Shown here piece by piece: positions 23,859 to 35,281 of a stretch of DNA of 64,000 bases; position 1 is the first letter of the stretch, and the number at the start of each line of letters is the position of its first letter. The position numbers and the translations under genes were made by a program. The notes beneath the pieces are model-generated. The model was not told the DNA's origin. It saw only the letters and a list, made by a program, of their open reading frames with translations, and made no database searches. This stretch comes from Pictodentalium vernedei (lineage: Eukaryota; Mollusca; Scaphopoda; Dentaliida; Dentaliidae): positions 543,328,971 to 543,392,970 of the forward strand of contig CM062297.1 of the NCBI GenBank assembly GCA_031216915.1. Reading direction: 5' to 3'.

Positions 23859-24096
23859 TTAACCCTTTCCTACCATAACAGCCAAAAATTGCCAGCACTA
23901 TTCATAAAAAATCACCATTCAAAGTTTATTTTTTTCATTTTTTGTCTCAAAAACATAGCTCACAGTGCTTCTCTGGAACAAGCCCTTTGAGCTTGTTCCA
24001 GTGAAGGGTCATAAGCTATGTTTTTCAGGGAAAAATTTGTTTAGTAAGTTTGTTTGCAAGTGTTGTCTGCTATTTATGTTGGGTAAAAAGTTTTAA
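23859..24096. mobile_element. Decayed TTAA-type hairpin MITE (family L)
   Basis: Starts TTAACCCTTTCCTACCATAA and ends GTTGGGTAAAAAGTTTTAA, imperfect inverted ends. The centre is a stem GGAACAAGC-CCTTTGA-GCTTGTTCC (about 23970-23998) flanked by CATAGCT and AGCTATG. Similar units recur at 41.5-42.4 kb. Its right end lies about 100 bp upstream of the eRF3 exon. Sequence 23609-23858 shows nothing recognisable. Confidence 0.5.
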
Positions 24097-24196
24097 GTGC
24101 AGTACTGTAATGTCATTTGATGCAATCTACTGTAATATCAATGTGTACAGTTGTAATATTTATAGCCAGATTGATAGTTCATTATTTGTATTTCAG

Positions 24197-24230
24197 ATGC
24201 TGGAAAGTCAACAATTGGTGGACACATAAT
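24197..24230 (+). CDS. GSPT1: eRF3 (GSPT1-type) exon, P-loop
   Basis: A 34-nt exon between acceptor TTTGTATTTCAG and donor GTTAGT. With one base from the previous exon it reads (D)AGKSTIGGHI and the first two bases of a Met codon, i.e. the end of the G1/P-loop GHVDAGKST of the eRF3 GTPase. eRF3 binds GTP, partners eRF1 at stop codons and drives peptide release in the cytoplasm. The split Met codon joins in phase with the exon at 42847, giving STIGGHIMYLTGMVDKRTLE. That sequence fits eRF3, whereas eEF1A and HBS1L have different residues after GKST. The preceding exon (ending ...GHV and a G) was not found in the window. Intron phases: 1 before, 2 after. Confidence 0.93.
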
Positions 24231-24408
24231 GTTAGTATGCATGATTTGGCTATTTGTCTTTCTTGAAGTGTGTCTGAAAAGTGCTTAGTAATTCTTTTGA
24301 GATTAGAAAGTTTTACATGGCACCTTTAGTTAACCAAATATCTAACAAATTTACAATTTACAAATTGAAGAGTTGAAAAAACATTTCTCCAGAAAATTTC
24401 AACAAAAT
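24231..24408 (+). other. Intron start of eRF3
   Basis: AT-rich intron sequence after the donor GTTAGT; no feature recognised before the hairpin at 24409. Confidence 0.5.
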
Positions 24409-24478
24409 CATATGTGACCCCTCATTGGAACAAGCTCATCCAGCTCATTCCAGTGAAGGGGTCACATGATATGGATTT
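24409..24478. repeat. Imperfect hairpin of about 70 bp (family L type)
   Basis: ATCATATGTGACCCCTCATT pairs with CAGTGAAGGGGTCACATGAT. The inner part is GGAACAAGCT/AGCTCATTCC. Related hairpins lie at about 23970 and at 41552, 41890, 42000 and 42325. Confidence 0.65.
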
Positions 24479-25128
24479 GTTGACGATTTTTAAAAATTTG
24501 TAAAAATTCAAATGCCTATATTTCAAAAACTGCACAGACCAGAATATTGTTGTTTTTGGTATGCAACTTCCTTAGGACCAGGAGAACCAGATGAACCAAA
24601 AAATTGCCATCGCTTTTGTTATGGAGTGCCATATTGGGATGCCCATTTTAACTCTGTTGGCAATTTGAAAATACTAAGTCATCATCTTTCTTGTGCTCAA
24701 TCAATACACAGGCCATCTTCGAAATATACCTTTTCTACTCTGGTCAGATGAAGTTGCTGCCATCTTCGGATTAGGATTAATGCCCCAAAAGCCTAAAAAT
24801 CTTCACATAAACCATCAGAGAGAATGCTTTGATATTTGGTATGGAACTTCTTTTGGTGGTGAAGATTAAAATTTGTTCAAGGCAAGTTTGTAGGTCAATA
24901 TTTGGGCTCTTTGGTGGAGCATGCCCATTTTGGGCTCCACCTCAAATTTCTATTTCATGAACCAATGGGCCGGTTTGACCCAAATTTGGCATGTAATATA
25001 ATTTGGTCACAAGTACTTGAGAGACGCCCCCAAATTTTTTGCAGCCCCATGAGAACCTCAGGAACAAAAAATAGATAAAATGGTAACGCCCATATTTTAA
25101 AAACTGCATGGACCAGAATATTGTTTTT
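24479..25128 (+). repeat. Family F core sequence
   Basis: Units contain CAGACCAGAATATTG, GCAACTTCCTTAGGACCA, TTGCCATCG, GATGCCCATTTTAACTCTGT, GCTTTGATATTTGGTATGGA and GTCAATATTTGGGCTCT. The same sequence is at 32157-33258, 34909-35281, 54180-55116, 57404-58402 and 59901-60226. It is the target into which three of the four B elements inserted. No 5' terminus is identified. Confidence 0.75.
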
Positions 25129-26024
25129 AGCTTAACTTGACCAAGTCAAGATAAGCTATTGCCATCACGCGTGCGGAAGTCTGTGAGTCTGTTCACATTT
25201 TCCTTTAGCACAGGTTGTCTGATCGTCATGAAATTTCATATGCAGGTTTGGGGTCATGTCTAGATGAGAACATCCCCTTTTGGTCGTGATCAGTCAACCA
25301 GTATGGCTGCCCGAGCCCCAAACCCGAAAACCATTATCACAGTCTACAGGTCATATTTATGAAGGGATTTCATTGTAATTTGGTAGGATGCCTCTGTATA
25401 ATGTCTAGATGAGAACTTCTCATTTTGGGCATGATCTGTCAATCGTGATGGCTGCCCAAGCCTGAAACCCAAAAACTTTTAGCACAGTCTGCAGGTCATA
25501 TTTAATATGGAGGGATTTCATTGTAACTTGGTAGGATGTCTCCGTGTTATGTCTAGATGAGAACTTCCCCATTTGGTCGCGATCTGTCAACTGTGACGAC
25601 TGCCCGAGCCCAAAACCCGAAAACCTTTAGCACAGTCTACAGGTCATATTTATGGAGGGTTTTCATTGTAACTTGGTAGGTTGACTTCATATAATGTCTA
25701 GATGAGAATGTCCCCTTTTCGACGCGATTGGTCAACTGTGACAGCTTCAGGGGCCCGAAAACCTTTAGCACAGTCTACAGGTCATATTTATGAAGGGATT
25801 TCATTGTAACTTGGTAGGATGACTCCAAATAGTGTCTAGATGAGAACGTCCCCTTTTGGTCGCGATCATTCAGCTGTTATGGCTGCCCGAGCCCAAAACC
25901 TGAAAACCTTTAGCATAGTCTATAGTTCATATTTATGGAAGGATTTCATTATACCCCCACTTTCGTCCATCTGTCTGTCTGTGCGTCCGTGTGTGAGTCC
26001 ATCCGAGAATATTCATAACTTAAG

Positions 26025-28590
26025 ACTAGATGGTGTCACTTGTGTGCAAAGCACACTATAGTGTATCCCCGCATTTGCATCCTTGACTTTGTATGAATGC
26101 TTGATACAAAGAAGAAATGTATTATATGACACACTAAAATCATATTGAGTGGCACAGGTGACACAGCTTCGTGCGCACCTACAGACTCCACTGCAACATT
26201 TGGGCATGGTTTTAGCATTTCGAATTACATACATGTACCCTGGGAGCCTTTCACCGGAAACGGTCTAAGAAAACATGAAAGTGGCAATGGTGGCACCCCA
26301 AAAATCCGAAACCTTCGTGCACATCTACAGACCCTACTGCAACTTTTGAGCATAGTTTTAGCATTTCAAATTACATACTCTGGGAGCTTTTCGCCGGAAA
26401 TGATCTAAGAAAACACGAAAGAAAAACGGTGGCACCGCCACGTGGCATCTGAAAAATCTGAAACCTTTGTACGCATCTACAGACCTTACTGCAACATTTG
26501 AGCATGTGTTAAGCATTTCGAATTACTTACCCTAGGAGCCTTTCGCTGGAAACGGTCTAAGAAAACACAAAAGTGGCAACGGTGACACAGCCACTCAGCA
26601 CCCAAAAAATCCAAAACCTTCCTACGCATTTACAGACTCTACTGCAACAACTCAGCATGGTTTTAGCGTTTCGAATTACATACATGTACCCTGGGAGCCT
26701 TTCACCGGAAACGGTCTAAGAAAACACGAAAGTGGCAATGGTGGCACAGCCACGTGGCACCTGAACAATCCGAAATCTTTGTGCACATCTACAGACCCAA
26801 CTGCAACATTTGAGCATGGTTTTACCATTTTGAAATACATACTGTAGGAGCCTTTTGCCGGAAATGGTCTAAGAGAACATGAAAGAGGCAACGGTAGCAC
26901 AGCCACATGGCACCCCAAAAATCCAAAACCTTCGTGCACATCTACAGACCCCACTGAAACATTTGAGCATGGTTTTAGCGTTTCGAATTACATACCCTAG
27001 GAGCCTTTCGCCGGAAACGGTCTAAGAAAGCACGAAAGTGGCAATGGTGGTGCAGCCACATGGCAGCTGAAAAATCCAAAACCTTCGTGCGCATCTACAG
27101 ACCCTACTGCAACATTTGAGCATGGTTTTAGCATTTCGAATTACATACCCTTGCAGCCTTTCGCGGGAAACGGTCTAAGAAAACACGAAAGTGGCAATGG
27201 TGTCGCAGCCAGGTGGCAGCTGAAAAATCCAAAACCTTCATGCGCATCTACAGACCCCACTGCAACATTTGAGCATGGTTTTAGCGTTTCGAATTACATA
27301 CCCTAGGAGCCTTTCGCCGGAAACGGTCTAAGAAAACACAAAAGTGGCAATGGTGGCACAGCCACGTGGTACCTGAAAAATCGGAAACCCTCGTGCGCAT
27401 CTACAGACCCCACTACAACATTTGAGCATGGTTTTAGTGTTTCGAATTACATACCCTAGGAGCCTTTCGACGGAAATGGTCTAAGAAAACACGAAAGTGG
27501 CAATGGTGGCGCAGCCACATGGCAGCTGAAAAATCCAAAACCTTCGTGCGCATCTACAGACCCCACTGCAACATTTGAGCATGGTTTTAGCATTTCGAAT
27601 TACATACCCTAGGAGCCTTTCGTCGGAAACGGTCTAAGAAAACACAAACGCGGCAACAGTGGCACAGCCACGTGGCACCTGAAAAATCTGAAACCTTTGT
27701 GCGCATCTACAGACCCCACTGCAACATATGAGCATGGTTTTAGCATTTCGAATTACATACCTTAGGAGCCTTTCGCCGGAAACGGTCTAAGAAAACACAA
27801 AAGTGGCAACGGTGGCACAGCCACGTGGCACCTGAAAAATCCGAAACCTTTGTGCGCATCTACAGACCCTACTGCAACATTTGAGCATGGTTTTAGCATT
27901 TCGAATTACATACCCTAGGAGCCTTTTGCCGCAAACGGGCTAAGAAAACACAAAAGTGGCAATGGTGGCACAGCCACGTGGCACCTGAAAAATCTGAAAC
28001 CTTCGTGCACATCTATAGACCCTACTGCAACATTTGAGCATGGTTTTAGCATTTTGAATTACATACCCTAGGAGCCTTTTGCCGGAAACGGTCTAAGAAA
28101 ACATGAAAGTGGCTACGGTGGCACAGCCACGTGGCACCCGAAAAATCTGAAACCTTCCTGCGCATCTATAGACCCTACTGCAACATCTGAGCATGGATTT
28201 AGCATTTCGAATTACATATCCTACGAGCCTTTTGCCGGAAACGGTCTAAGAAAACACAAAAGTGGCTACGGTGGCACAGCCACGTGGCACCCGAAAAATC
28301 CGAAACCTTCCTACATATCTACAGATCATTTAGCAACACCCTAGTGTAATTTTAGAACTCCGAATTACATAGGTTGGGACTATTCAGCAAAAAAGTGAAA
28401 AAATAACGCATTTTTCAAGTGGCTCCACAGAAGCCACCTGGTGGCACAAAAATTTAAAAGTTGTATTTTTGGGTTGCACAGACCCTATCGAACAACTGTA
28501 GAAAGTTACAGCATTTTGAATTACAAAACCGCACGTACGGATGGAGATCATGACAATATCCCCGCATTTTTTAAAATGCGGGGATAAAAA
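26025..28590 (-). mobile_element. HINE-like element K, minus strand, 15-unit core
   Basis: Read on the minus strand, the 5' hairpin is ATCCCCGCATTTT ... AAATGCGGGGAT (28558-28585), followed by CTCCATCCGTACGTGCGG. The core is about 15 units of about 153 bp; on plus, CGAATTACATACCCTAGGAG recurs from about 26219 to 28362, with AAACGGTCTAAGAAAACAC and ACCTTCGTGCGCATCTACAG. The 3' end is AAATGCGGGGAT (26065-26076), then the hairpin GTGTGCTTTGCACAC (26042-26056). It is inserted in C2 in the opposite orientation. Confidence 0.8.
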
Positions 28591-28658
28591 TTATTTTTTA
28601 TATTTGTTGGTCATAGGTATGCCCACACTAGTTATTTTTTTTTTTATTATTTTTTTTT

Positions 28659-30857
28659 AGCTCACCGAAGGGAGCTCAACTTATCACTTGTCGTCTGTCG
28701 TCGTAAACATTTTTCAAACGACTTCTCCTCGGAAACCACTGGTCCGATTTTCATGACACTTCATGTGGATGTTCATTACTATATGGCAATTCATGTTTGT
28801 TCAAATGAAATGGCCACGTTCCTTGGGGGCTCTGTATGGGGCATAACTCTGATAGCACCGTATGAATTATAGAAAAATTATTAAAAAATCTTCTTCTCTG
28901 ATTCAAGTTTGTTCAAATCGAGTCCCTCAACCAATATTGGGGCTCACTGTGGGGGCATGAATTTTTAAGAAAAATTCTTTACAAATCTTCTTCTCCAGAA
29001 CCAATAGGCAGAATCTTTTGATATTTGGTATGCAGCATCTTGGTATGGGTCTGATTCCAGTTTGTTCAAATCGATGCCCTTGATCAATATTGGGGCTCCC
29101 TATAGGGGCATGAATTTTTCCTTAGTGCAATTTAAGGAAAAATCTTCTCCAGAACCAGTGGGCAGAATTTTTTGATATTTCGTATACAGCATCTTGGTAT
29201 GGGTCTGATTCAAGTTTGTTCAAATTGAGTCCCTCGATCAATATTGGGGCTCACTAAAGGGGTGTGAATTTTTACTTAGTGCAATTTAAGAAAAAGTGCA
29301 ATTTAAGAAAATTTCTTTAAAAATCTTCTTTTCCGGAACAGGTGGGCAGAATCTTTTGATATTTGGTATACAGTATCTTGGTATGGGTCTGATTCAAGTT
29401 TGTTCAAATTGAATCCCCCATTCAATATTGGGGGATCACTATGGGGGTGTGAATTTTTACGTAGTGCAATTTAAGAAAAAATCTGTAACAATCTTCTTCA
29501 CCAGAACCAGTGGGCAGAATCTTTTGATATTTGGTATGCAGCATCTTGGTATGGGTTGGATTCACGTTTGTTCAAATTGAGTCTTTTGATCAATATTGTG
29601 GCTCACTATGGTGGTGTGAATTTTTACTTAGTGCAATTTAAGAAATATTCTTTAAAAATCTTCTCCAGAACCAATGGGCAGAATCTTTTGATATTTGGTA
29701 TGCAGCATCTTGGTATGAGTCTTTGATTCAAGTTTGTTCAAATCGAGTCCCTTGATCAATATTGGGGCTCCTTATAGGGGCATGAATTTTTCCTTAGTTC
29801 AATTTAAGAAAAAAAATTGTAAAACCTTCTTCTCAGAACCAATGGGCAGGATCTTTTGATATTTTGGTATACAGCATCTTGGTATGGGTCTGATTCAAGT
29901 TTGTTCAAATTGAATCCCCCGTTCAATATTGGGGATCACTATGGGGGTGTGAATTTTTACTTAGTGCAATTTAAGAAAAATTCTTGAAAAATCTTCTTCT
30001 CCAGAACCAATGGGCAGAATCTTTTGATATTTGGTATGCAGCATCTTGGTATGGGTTGGATTCACTTTTGTTCAAATTGAGTCTATTGATCAATATTGGG
30101 GCTCACTATGGGGACGTGAATTTTTACTTAGTGCAATTTAAGAAAAATTCTTGAAAAATCTTCTTCTCCAGAACCAATGGGCAGAATCTTTTGATATTTG
30201 GTATGCAGCATCTTGGTATGAGTGTGATTCAAGTTTGTTCAAATCGAGTTCCTCGATCAATATTGGGGCTACCTATGGGGGCGTGGATTTTTACTTGGTG
30301 CAATTTAAGAAATAATCTTCAAAAATTTTCTTCTCTAGAACCAGTGGTCAGAATCTTTTGATATTTGGTATGCTGCATCTTGATATGGGTCTGATTGACA
30401 TTTGTTCAAATCGAGTCCCTCGATCAATATTGGGGCTCCCTATGGGCCGTGAATTTTCAATTAGTGCAATTTAAGAAAAAATTCTTTAAAAAGTGTTCTT
30501 CTCCCGGACCAGAGGGCAAAATCTTTTGATATTTGGTATGTAGCATCTTAGTAAGGTTCTGATTCAAGTTTGTTCAAATTGAGTCTCTCAATCAATATTG
30601 GGCCTCACTATGGGGGCGTGAATGTTTACTTTGTGCAATTCAAGGAAAATTCTTTAAAAATCTTCTTCAGAACCTTCATGCAGAATCTTTTGATATTTGA
30701 TCAGCAGCATTGTCCCGTTCAGTCCTGTGGATGTTTTAGCTCCACAAAGAGTATAGATTTACTCTGTAGAACCTTAAGAATAGCTTTTGATAAAATTTAT
30801 GTCTTAACAGTATGGAACATTCGGTGAGTGCCTTAGGCCCCCCTGGGGCCTCTTTTA
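28659..30857 (+). mobile_element. HINE-like element D4
   Basis: The 5' end is AGCTCACCGAAGGGAGCT, then TCGTCTGTCGTCG. The core is about 11 units of about 165 bp (AACCAATGGGCAGAATCTTT, GCATCTTGGTATGGGTCTGA, TCAATATTGGGGCTC). The 3' end is TTCGGTGAG (30820-30828), the hairpin AGGCCCCCCTGGGGCCT (30835-30851) and CTTTT. The inverted repeat CACCGAA/TTCGGTG is private to this copy. It is inserted in a T-rich tract of C2. Confidence 0.82.
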
Positions 30858-32156
30858 TTACTTGTTCACTTAGAAATTGTGTCCGTCAGAGCCAAATTTT
30901 GTCTGTTCAACCTGTATCTCGGGTATCAAATGTTCTATTGCAATGAAATTTGCCATGAACACTGCTTATGGTATAGGCTTTAAAAAAAGGATTCAACGAT
31001 ATTTCTCACGTTCTTCTTTTTAGAGTTATCCCCCTTTTTTGACTTAGAAATTGTAGGAAATAGACATTATTTGTCTATTCAGCCTGTATCTCAGGTATGG
31101 GTTATTGGATTTCAGTGAAATATGGCATGCAGTTTGCCTGTGACAAAGGCTTCTGCCTCATTGCATAAAACTTCCAAACACCAAACAATTTACCATACCT
31201 TTTGACTTAGAAATTGTTGGAAATTGTTGAAAACTTTCGAAGAAAATTGAAAGGGGGGGGGGGGGGGTATACTGGATTGCATGCGTCCATCTGTGCATCC
31301 GGCCGTCAGTCTGTTCGAGAATATTCATAAATAATATTTGTTGATCATAGATATGCCCACACTAGGCGGTACACCACATGCACCGGACGAAAGTCCAGCT
31401 CTTGTTGTAACTTGTTAGGTTGACTCCATATAATGCCTAGATGATGACATCCCCTTTTGGTCGTGATTGGTCAACTGTGATGGCTACAGGGGCCCGAAGC
31501 TCGAAAACCTTTAGCACAGTCTACAGGTCATATTTATGAAGGGATTTCATTGTTACTTTGTAGGATCACTCAAGATAATGCCCAGATGAGAACGTCCCCT
31601 TTTGGTCTTGATCATTCAATCATGATGGCTGCCCGAGCCCAAAACCCGGAAAACTTTAGTACAGACTACAGGTCATATTTGTGAAGGGATTTCATTGTAA
31701 CTTGGTAGAATGACTCGGTATAATGTCGAGATGAGGACATCCACTTTTAGTTGCAATCGGTCAGCCGTGATGGCTACAGAGGCCTGAAGCACAAATACCT
31801 TTAGCACAGTCTGCAGGCCATATTTATGAAGGGATTTCATTGTAACTTGATAGGATGACTCGTTTTGGAATAATTTCACTGTAACTTGGTAACTTTTGTT
31901 GACATACGTTAACTGTGAGGGCCACATACATAAACTGTGAAGGCCACATTAACCCACCCCTCAGTTCTTTTGTGCAGTCTACACTTCATATTATTTTTTT
32001 TAAAAACATAGCTTACAGGGAACAGAAATTAACATATTCCCAATCATCACAATTCTTGTCTTATTTCATAATCCTTTCATAAACGTTGAACATTATCTTC
32101 TTCATCAAACACAACACACAGACAAGTTAAGCCACAGTGTCATTGACACTATCATT

Positions 32157-34908
32157 TGGTACGCAGCTTCCTTAGGACCTTTGTGCCAAATCTAAACTAA
32201 TTTGGTACAAAGCATCTTGGTGGAGTATACTCTTTTTTTTTCCTCAAAAGTTGCTACTCCCCTTGTTGCTGGGGTTAATGCCCCACAAGCCTAAATTGTA
32301 TTAAAAAGCATCTTACCACAAACCACTCACAGGAATGATCAGATTTCTGGTTTGGTACTACCTTTAGTAATGCAGATTCTGGTTTGTTCAATGGAACCCA
32401 GTAGGTCAATATTTGGGCTCCCTGTGGGAGCATGCCCATTCTAAGCTTTACCCAAAATTTCTGTTTTTGTTGAACCAAATTTGTCATGTGGTGTAATTGT
32501 GTCATAAGTACTTGATTTTTGCTCTCAAATTTTTTTTTAAAAGTCCCAGGGACTGCCAGGAGCTAAAAATAGAAAAAGTTCAAATGCCCATATTTAAAAA
32601 ACTACAGAGACCAGAATATCGTTTTTTGGGTATGAAGCTTATTTAGGACCATTGGAATCAGATGGACCCAAAAAATTGGGGTGCCATATAGGGATGCCCA
32701 TTTTAACACTGTTAGCAATGGGAAAATGCTGAGTATTCTTCTTCAGAACCTGTGAGCCAAATCAAAACTAATTTGGTACAAAGCATCTTAGTGGAGTATA
32801 CTCTTCTGAGTTTTTTCCCCCAAAATTTGCTATTCCCCTTGGAGTGGGTTTAATGCCCCCAAAGCCTAAAATGCATTGAAATCATCTTCTCATAAACCAC
32901 TTGCAATAATTCTTAGATTTATGGTATGGAACTTACTTAAGTGATGCAGATTATGTTTTTCAAAGGAACTCAGTAGGTCAATATGTGGGCTCCCTATTGG
33001 AGGATTCCCATTTTTTCCCTGAATGTTGATACTCCCCTTGGGGTCGGGTAGAGACCCCAGAAGCTGAAAGCCAAAAAACATTTTGCACAGACACTTTTTT
33101 CAGCCTTCACGGACCAGAGCTTTGTTTTTCCCCGAGAAGCTTTCTTGGGACCAGCAGAAATAAAAAGTCTAAAAAATTGCTTTTGGTTGTGTTATGGTAA
33201 ATCAAAAAATTGATCTTGCTGCCCATCACTTACACTTCCTGACACACTCATCTCTTTTTATACACCTGTTTAAAAAACAGTTGTATTATGTTATCAGTCT
33301 GTCTGTCCATCTGTCAGTCTGTCTGTCCATAAACAAGTTGGTTTCCGTTCATTTAAAGTCGAACGCCTTGACGGATCGACATCAAATTTTCAGAAGTTGT
33401 TTTTAGCATTAAAATACAGGTCAAGTTCGATATTGGTGTTTCTCAGTCCATCTGCTGCAGAGATATGGCCCTTTGAAAACACAATTTTTCTAAAAAAATT
33501 GATTTCCGTTCATTTAAAGCTGAACGCTTTGACTGATTGACACCAAATTTTTCAGATGTTGTTTTTAGCAATGAAATACAGGTCAAGTTCGATATTGGTG
33601 TTTCTCAGTCCATCCACTGCAGAGTTATGGCTCTTTGAAAACACAATCTTTCGAAAAAATTGGTTTCCCTTCATTTAAAGTCGAACGCCTTGACGGATCG
33701 ACATCAAACTTTCAGATGTTCTTTGTAGCAATAAAAAACAGGTCAAGTTCGATATTGGTGTTTCTCAGTCCATCTGCTGCAGAGTTATGGCCCTTTGAAA
33801 CCACAATTTTTGAAAAAAAAATTGGTTTCCGTTCATTTAAAGCCGAACGCCTTGATGGATTGACACCAAATTTTTCAGATGTTGATTTTATACACCCGTT
33901 TGAAAAACGGGACGTATTATGTGAATGGTCTCTCCACCCGTCTGTCTGTCCGTTCATGGACACATTTCGTTTCCGGACGATAACTTTAGTTGTAATGGAT
34001 TGAGCTGAGTTAAATTTGGCATGTGGATTTAGTATGACAAAATACAGGATGGGTTCGATTTCCGTTTCTAGCGGCCCATTTGCAGTAGAGTTATGACCCT
34101 TTATTTATGGGAATTTAGCCCAACTTTTCGTTTCCGGTCGATAACTTTAGTTTGCCTTGACCGATTTATTTCAAATTTTCAGTTTTTGGTTTTTGACCAC
34201 AAAATACAGCTCAAGTTCACTTTTGACCACAATCGCATGCACCTTTCCAGAGTTATTCCCCTTGAATGATTGCAAATTTATGGATTTTGTGGTTTCCGGA
34301 TGATAACTTTAGTTTGCCATGACCGATGTTTTTCAAATTCTCAGATTTTGTTTTTGGCAACAAAGCACAGCTCAAGTTCACCTTTGGCCATAATCGCATG
34401 TACTGTTCCATAGTTATTTCCCTTGAATGATTGCAAATTTGTGAATTATGTGGTTTCCGGATGATAACTTTAGTTTGCCTTGACTAATTTGTTTCAAATT
34501 CTCAGATTTTGTTTATGACCACAAAGCACAGCTCAGGTTCACTTTCGGCCAAAATCGCATGTACTTTTCCAGAGTTATTCCTCTTGAATTTGTGCATTTT
34601 GTGTTTTCCGGATTATAACGTTAGTATGGCCTAAGTGTTGGACATAGAATGCATCAAATATTTGGTTTCTGGATGAAAACTTTTATTATTTGTTTTCCGA
34701 TTGGTTGCAAACTTGGTATGTTGTTTAATCACAACAAAATACAGGTCAAGTTCGAATATGGGGTTGGTCCAAACAATTTTCACCCTCACCCCCATCCTTA
34801 CCCCAACCCTTCAAAAATACAAAACGGGCGTATATTGTCCCGCTTCGCGGTGCTCTTGTTACAACTTGAGCCAGGTGAGCATTTTAGGCTCACTTGAGCC
34901 TCTAGTTT
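32157..34908 (+). mobile_element. Family F element F1, 3' part with E2 inserted
   Basis: F core continues (GGTACGCAGCTTCCTTAGGA, TGGTGGAGTATACTCTT, GTTAATGCCCC) to CATCTCTTTT near 33258, where E2 interrupts. The F 3' end follows E2: CTTGAGCCAGGTGAGC (34865-34880), the hairpin AGGCTCACTTGAGCCT (34886-34901) and CTAGTTT. The copy at 60181-61131 has the same 3' end without E2. Confidence 0.7.
33259..34860 (+). mobile_element. HINE-like element E2 with two 5' ends
   Basis: The first 5' end is TATACACCTGTTT ... AACAG (33259), then TCTGTCTGTCCATCTGTC. The first core is about 4 units of about 161 bp (TGGTTTCCGTTCATTTAAAG, GTTCGATATTGGTGTTTCTC). A second 5' end, TATACACCCGTTT ... AAACGGG, starts at 33889 with a second core of about 160-bp units (TTTCCGGATGATAACTTTAG). 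There is one 3' end: AAACGGGCGTATA (34822-34834), the hairpin CCGCTTCGCGG (34840-34850) and TGCTCTTGTT. The 3' repeat matches the second 5' end better than the first. Confidence 0.78.
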
Positions 34909-35281
34909 AAATAAAGCCGCTGCTATCTTCGGGCTGAGTTTAATGCCCCAAATGCCCCAAAATCTTTAAAAATCATCTTGTGAACTACTAGAGAGAATGC
35001 TTTGATATATGGTATGGAACTTCTTTTGGTTGTGAAGATTATAATTTGTTCAGGGCAATTTTGTAGGTCAATATTTGGACTCTCTGTGGGAGCATGACCA
35101 TTTTGGGCTCCACCCAAAATTTCTGTTTCCAGAGCCAATGGGCTGATTTGAGCCAAATTTGGAATGTAATATATCTGGATAATAAGTACTTGATTGATGC
35201 CCAAACCCCAGAAGCGAAAAATAGATAAAAATTCAAAAGCCCATATTTCAAAAACGGCATAGACCAGAATATTGTTTTTTT
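34909..35281 (+). repeat. Family F core sequence
   Basis: F units (TTTAATGCCCC, TTTGATATATGGTATGGAAC, GTCAATATTTGGACTCTCTG) ending at AGACCAGAATATTG just before B3. No gene. Confidence 0.7.

Larger units (their letters stand above)
25951..31406 (+). mobile_element. HINE-like element C2 (hosts K and D4)
   Basis: The 5' end is ATACCCCCACTTTCGTCC, then CTGTCTGTCTGTGCGTCCG. The interior matches C1 (GTCATAGGTATGCCCACACT, TGTCTGTTCAACCTGTATCT, ACTTAGAAATTGT). The 3' end is CGGACGAAAGTCCAGCTCTTGTT-type at about 31385-31406, preceded by a poly-G run (31253-31268). K interrupts it near 26025-28590 and D4 at 28659-30857. C1 supplies the uninterrupted reference for both junctions. Confidence 0.8.
25129..32156 (+). 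mobile_element. HINE-like element B2 (hosts C2, K and D4)
   Basis: The 5' end is AGCTTAACTTGACC with fold-back GTCAAGATAAGCT. Units of about 145 bp run to 25950, where C2 interrupts after GGATTTCATT. The array resumes at 31407 with GTAACTTGTTAGGTTGACT, exactly the next bases of the unit. The 3' module has CATAGCTTACAGGGAACAG, CAAGTTAAGC (32123-32132), the hairpin AGTGTCATTGACACT (32136-32150) and ATCATTT. It lies in family F sequence between AGAATATTGTTTTT and GGTACGCAGCTTCC. Confidence 0.85.

Noticed and set aside
26060-28560. Regular array resembling a CRISPR locus
   Set aside because: Units of about 153 bp are similar along their whole length, with no unique spacers, and the sequence is eukaryotic.
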